From an uncultured Clostridia bacterium (GTDB lineage: Bacteria > Bacillota > Clostridia > TANB77 > UBA1234), in NCBI GenBank assembly GCA_947624765.1, contig CANQLS010000008.1, forward strand, positions 1 to 16,589: DNA of 16,589 bases, written 5' to 3'. The notes beneath the pieces were generated by a model. The model worked only from the letters and a program-made list of their open reading frames with translations, ran no database searches and was not told where the DNA came from. Shown piece after piece: positions 15,096 to 16,589 of the stretch. The translations under genes were made by a program, and so were the position numbers. Numbering within the stretch: the first letter of the stretch is position 1; each line of letters begins with the position of its first letter.

Positions 15096-15347
15096 CTATA
15101 CTTTTCTATAAATAAACATTGCGAGTAACACACCAATAATGCTTGCAATATTTAAATTAAACATAATACCAAAGGATAAGTTTAAAATTCCTAAATTTAA
15201 TACAAATGGCTGTTCCAATCCAAAAGATTGTCCATAACTAAGCCACGACAAAAAAGAAACCTGTGACGCAAGTTGTCCTAATAAACCTCCAAGTATTATA
15301 CCCGAAAATAGTAAAATCCAAAACATCCATACTTTCCCTTCACGCAT
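15096..15347 (-). CDS. DUF4321-type small membrane protein
   Basis: An 83-residue protein with two hydrophobic helices (about residues 8-27 and 58-79) separated by a Leu/Phe/Gly-rich loop. Length, topology and position directly upstream of radC-mreB match the DUF4321 family of Clostridia. Its function is unknown; co-transcription with the cell-shape genes suggests an envelope role. GAGGGG lies five bases before the ATG. It is the first gene after the promoter at 15381-15409. Confidence 0.8.
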   Translation of the reverse strand: MREGKVWMFWILLFSGIILGGLLGQLASQVSFLSWLSYGQSFGLEQPFVLNLGILNLSFGIMFNLNIASIIGVLLAMFIYRKV

Positions 15348-15380
15348 GCTAACCCCTCTTTTCTTTCGTATTCCGATTTT

Positions 15381-15409
15381 ATTATATAATTTTTGTCATT
15401 TCTTTGCAA
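15381..15409 (-). promoter_or_regulatory. sigma-A-type promoter of the cell-shape operon
   Basis: On the minus strand TTGCAA (15409-15404) and a perfect TATAAT (15386-15381) are 17 bases apart, about 34 bases upstream of the DUF4321 start. A direct repeat of TGTAAT with a 12-base period (15455-15460 and 15467-15472) lies further upstream and might be a regulator site, though this is weak. Confidence 0.7.
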
Positions 15410-15480
15410 CCCTTTTTTCCGTAGATTTTGCTTGATGTTCAAGTATACATAATATGTAATGATCACTGTAATCATAAAAG

Positions 15481-15512
15481 AAAAGTGCTTGACACAATAC
15501 CAAGCACTTTTT
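15481..15512. terminator. Intrinsic terminator after the SLH protein gene region
   Basis: AAAAGTGCTTG (15481-15491) pairs perfectly with CAAGCACTTTT (15501-15511) around a nine-base loop. T-rich stretches flank it on both strands. On the minus strand it separates the SLH surface protein transcript from the cell-shape operon. Confidence 0.85.
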
Positions 15513-15603
15513 CTTTTTGCATTTAATTATTCAAATATGGATATAAATCTTTCCCTTCAATGCGCCATAACAGATTATACAAAAAGAAATATTTTCCCAT
15601 TTA

Positions 15604-15622
15604 TGGCGGCCAATGGCCGCCA
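15604..15622. repeat. GC-rich palindromic repeat, copy 2
   Basis: TGGCGGCCA-A-TGGCCGCCA, a perfect palindrome around one base. It shares the flanking CTACA and CAACAAATTA with copy 1, and an upstream GAAATATTTT with copy 3, which lies 67 bases further on. The family therefore includes flanks as well as the GC core. Confidence 0.78.
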
Positions 15623-15667
15623 CTACAAGCTCCTGCAACAAATTAGGCAATAGAAATATTTTTAAAA

Positions 15668-15692
15668 TAATGGCGGCCATTGGCCGCCATTA
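15668..15692. repeat. GC-rich palindromic repeat, copy 3
   Basis: A perfect palindrome with 12-base arms around one central T. The core is GGCGGCCA-T-TGGCCGCC, extended by TAAT and ATTA on the outside. It lies 11 bases beyond the stop codon of the SLH gene and could act as a stem in its mRNA end. Confidence 0.78.
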
Positions 15693-15702
15693 CTCTCTCA
15701 CT

Positions 15703-16589
15703 CTATGGTAAATATGGATATTCTTGTGTTTGCCATTCTTCGTAACCTTGCTCGTCTTCTAAGTATTCATGTCTTGTTGCTGCTTCCAATATCTCATAAT
15801 ATGCCCAATGATTTCTCTCTAAATCTACAAATGGAATATTATGAATAGCATCTTCGTCTGCTTCTCTTTCTAACATTCTGTTTATTGCTGTTACTGTTTC
15901 TGCTCTGGTAATATTGGCGTCTGCTCTAAAGCTTCCGTCTTCATATCCTATCATCCAACCATTCTTTGTTACCTTATCAATTGCTTCTTTTGCCCAATGG
16001 TTATTTGCTAAATCATTAAAATGTATTACATCTTTAGAAGCATCTCCTTCCATATATCTAGAAAGAATTGTTGCTAATTCTGCTCTTGTTATAGGTGCTT
16101 CTGGTCTGAATGTTCCATCTCCATAACCTTCTAATACACCTTTTTCTGTTAGGTATATAATTGCCTCGTATGACCATCTACCTTCTTGTACATCGATATA
16201 TCCTACTTTTCCAGATAATTTACCTACTCCATCAGGTCCTAATAATAGACGATAAATTATCATAGCAATTTCTTCTCTTGTAATTTCTCCTTCTGGTCTT
16301 ACTGTTGAATCTTCATATCCTCTAATATACCAGTCATGGATTTCTGTTTCTGGCTCTGGCTCTTTGTCTGGTTTTCCTCCACCACCGCCACCGCCAGAAC
16401 CGCCGCCACCGGTTGTTTTTGGGCTAATGGTGATTTGAATTTTGGCTTCGTCTGATACGTTGCCGACTTCATCTTTGGCTGTTACTGTGAAGCTGTCTTC
16501 GCCTGTATATCCGTCTTCTGGTGTATAGGTGTATTCTCCGGTTTTGGTGTTAAATTCTAATCTACCATGTTTTGGTTGTTCGGTTACTT
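15703..16589 (-). CDS. SLH-domain surface protein, C-terminal part
   Basis: The reading frame is open from the right edge to the TAG at 15703, so this is the C-terminal 295 or so residues of a larger cell-surface protein whose start lies outside. First comes part of a tandem Ig/cadherin-like repeat (HGRLEFN, TGEYTYTPEDGYTGEDSFTV, then AKIQITI). A Gly-rich linker and a Pro/Glu segment follow. Then come SLH modules: one partial (RGYEDSTVRPEGEITREEIA), two complete (LEGYGDGTFRPEAPITRAEL and IGYEDGSFRADANITRAET), and a final half-module with VDLERNHWAYYEI. SLH modules bind pyruvylated secondary wall polymers and hold proteins on the surface. An apparent ATG at 16263 lies inside the first module and is not the true start. 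Confidence 0.92.
   Translation of the reverse strand, partial: VTEQPKHGRLEFNTKTGEYTYTPEDGYTGEDSFTVTAKDEVGNVSDEAKIQITISPKTTGGGGSGGGGGGGKPDKEPEPETEIHDWYIRGYEDSTVRPEGEITREEIAMIIYRLLLGPDGVGKLSGKVGYIDVQEGRWSYEAIIYLTEKGVLEGYGDGTFRPEAPITRAELATILSRYMEGDASKDVIHFNDLANNHWAKEAIDKVTKNGWMIGYEDGSFRADANITRAETVTAINRMLEREADEDAIHNIPFVDLERNHWAYYEILEAATRHEYLEDEQGYEEWQTQEYPYLP

Larger units (their letters stand above)
15513..15702. other. Gene-free stretch downstream of the SLH gene with a possible gene-tail relic
   Basis: No intact gene. On the minus strand 15600-15523 holds a 25-codon open frame ending in KDLYPYLNN and a stop, just before the terminator. The SLH gene ends in QEYPYLP, and the two ends share the 12 bases AAATATGGATAT (plus strand, 15533-15544 and 15710-15721). 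This may be the tail of a former SLH-type gene. The rest is two palindromic repeat units. Confidence 0.35.

Noticed and set aside
15459..15653. Plus-strand open frame of 64 codons between the SLH gene and the cell-shape operon.
   Set aside because: It runs through a terminator stem and a palindromic repeat and has no initiation signal.
16264..16589. Starting the SLH protein at the ATG at 16263.
   Set aside because: The frame is open to the right edge and encodes an SLH half-module, a Gly-rich linker and an Ig-like repeat upstream of that ATG.
1..16589. tRNA, rRNA, CRISPR arrays and insertion sequences.
   Set aside because: Both strands were read by eye; no conserved tRNA or rRNA segments, regularly spaced repeat-spacer units or transposase genes were recognised other than the Rpn-family protein.

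Overview
The window looks like a chromosome fragment of a low-GC, Gram-positive, probably gut-associated Clostridia member. The reasons are the strong A/T bias, AGGAGG-type ribosome binding sites, TTGACA/TATAAT promoters with 17-bp spacers, an S-layer-homology (SLH) surface protein, and the order DUF4321-radC-mreB-mreC-mreD-PBP2-minC, which is typical of Clostridia. Nearly all genes lie on the minus strand, so the window reads biologically from right to left. No tRNA, rRNA, CRISPR array or insertion sequence was recognised.

Right to left: (1) 16589-15703, the C-terminal part of an SLH surface protein with a tandem Ig/cadherin-like repeat and a Gly-rich linker. (2) 15702-15348, an intergenic stretch with two GC-rich palindromes, a terminator and the promoter of the next operon. 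(3) 15347-9157, a cell-shape and division operon: DUF4321 membrane protein, RadC, MreB (with a one-base frameshift), MreC, MreD, PBP2 and MinC. MinD and MinE do not follow MinC. (4) 9156-8567, a region without an intact gene. It folds, on the plus strand only, into several long hairpins with G-U pairs and ends in a terminator; I propose an unnamed structured RNA of roughly 490 nt. (5) 8566-1856, one tightly coupled operon of six genes: a TraC-like VirB4 N-terminal domain, a VirB4-type ATPase, a CpaE/TadZ-like protein, a CpaF/VirB11-type ATPase, a TadB-like platform protein and an unknown helical protein. Its consensus promoter has three Spo0A-like boxes in 10-bp register upstream, and its leader contains a terminator-like hairpin. 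(6) 1798-1509, a self-contained plus-strand gene for a 54-residue single-pass membrane protein. (7) 1244-271, a monocistronic Rpn/PD-(D/E)XK nuclease gene. (8) The first codons of another minus-strand gene at the left edge.

The most interesting part is regions 4 and 5 together. The operon combines a conjugation-type VirB4 ATPase with Tad-pilus proteins (CpaE, CpaF, TadB). In this window it has no relaxase, coupling protein, VirB6, pilin or prepilin peptidase. It probably builds a small envelope-spanning secretion or pilus-like machine, with the last gene as a candidate substrate or accessory protein. That role is inference. Two single-base anomalies (certain in mreB, possible at the start of the TraC-like gene) mean read support should be checked before either is treated as biology.
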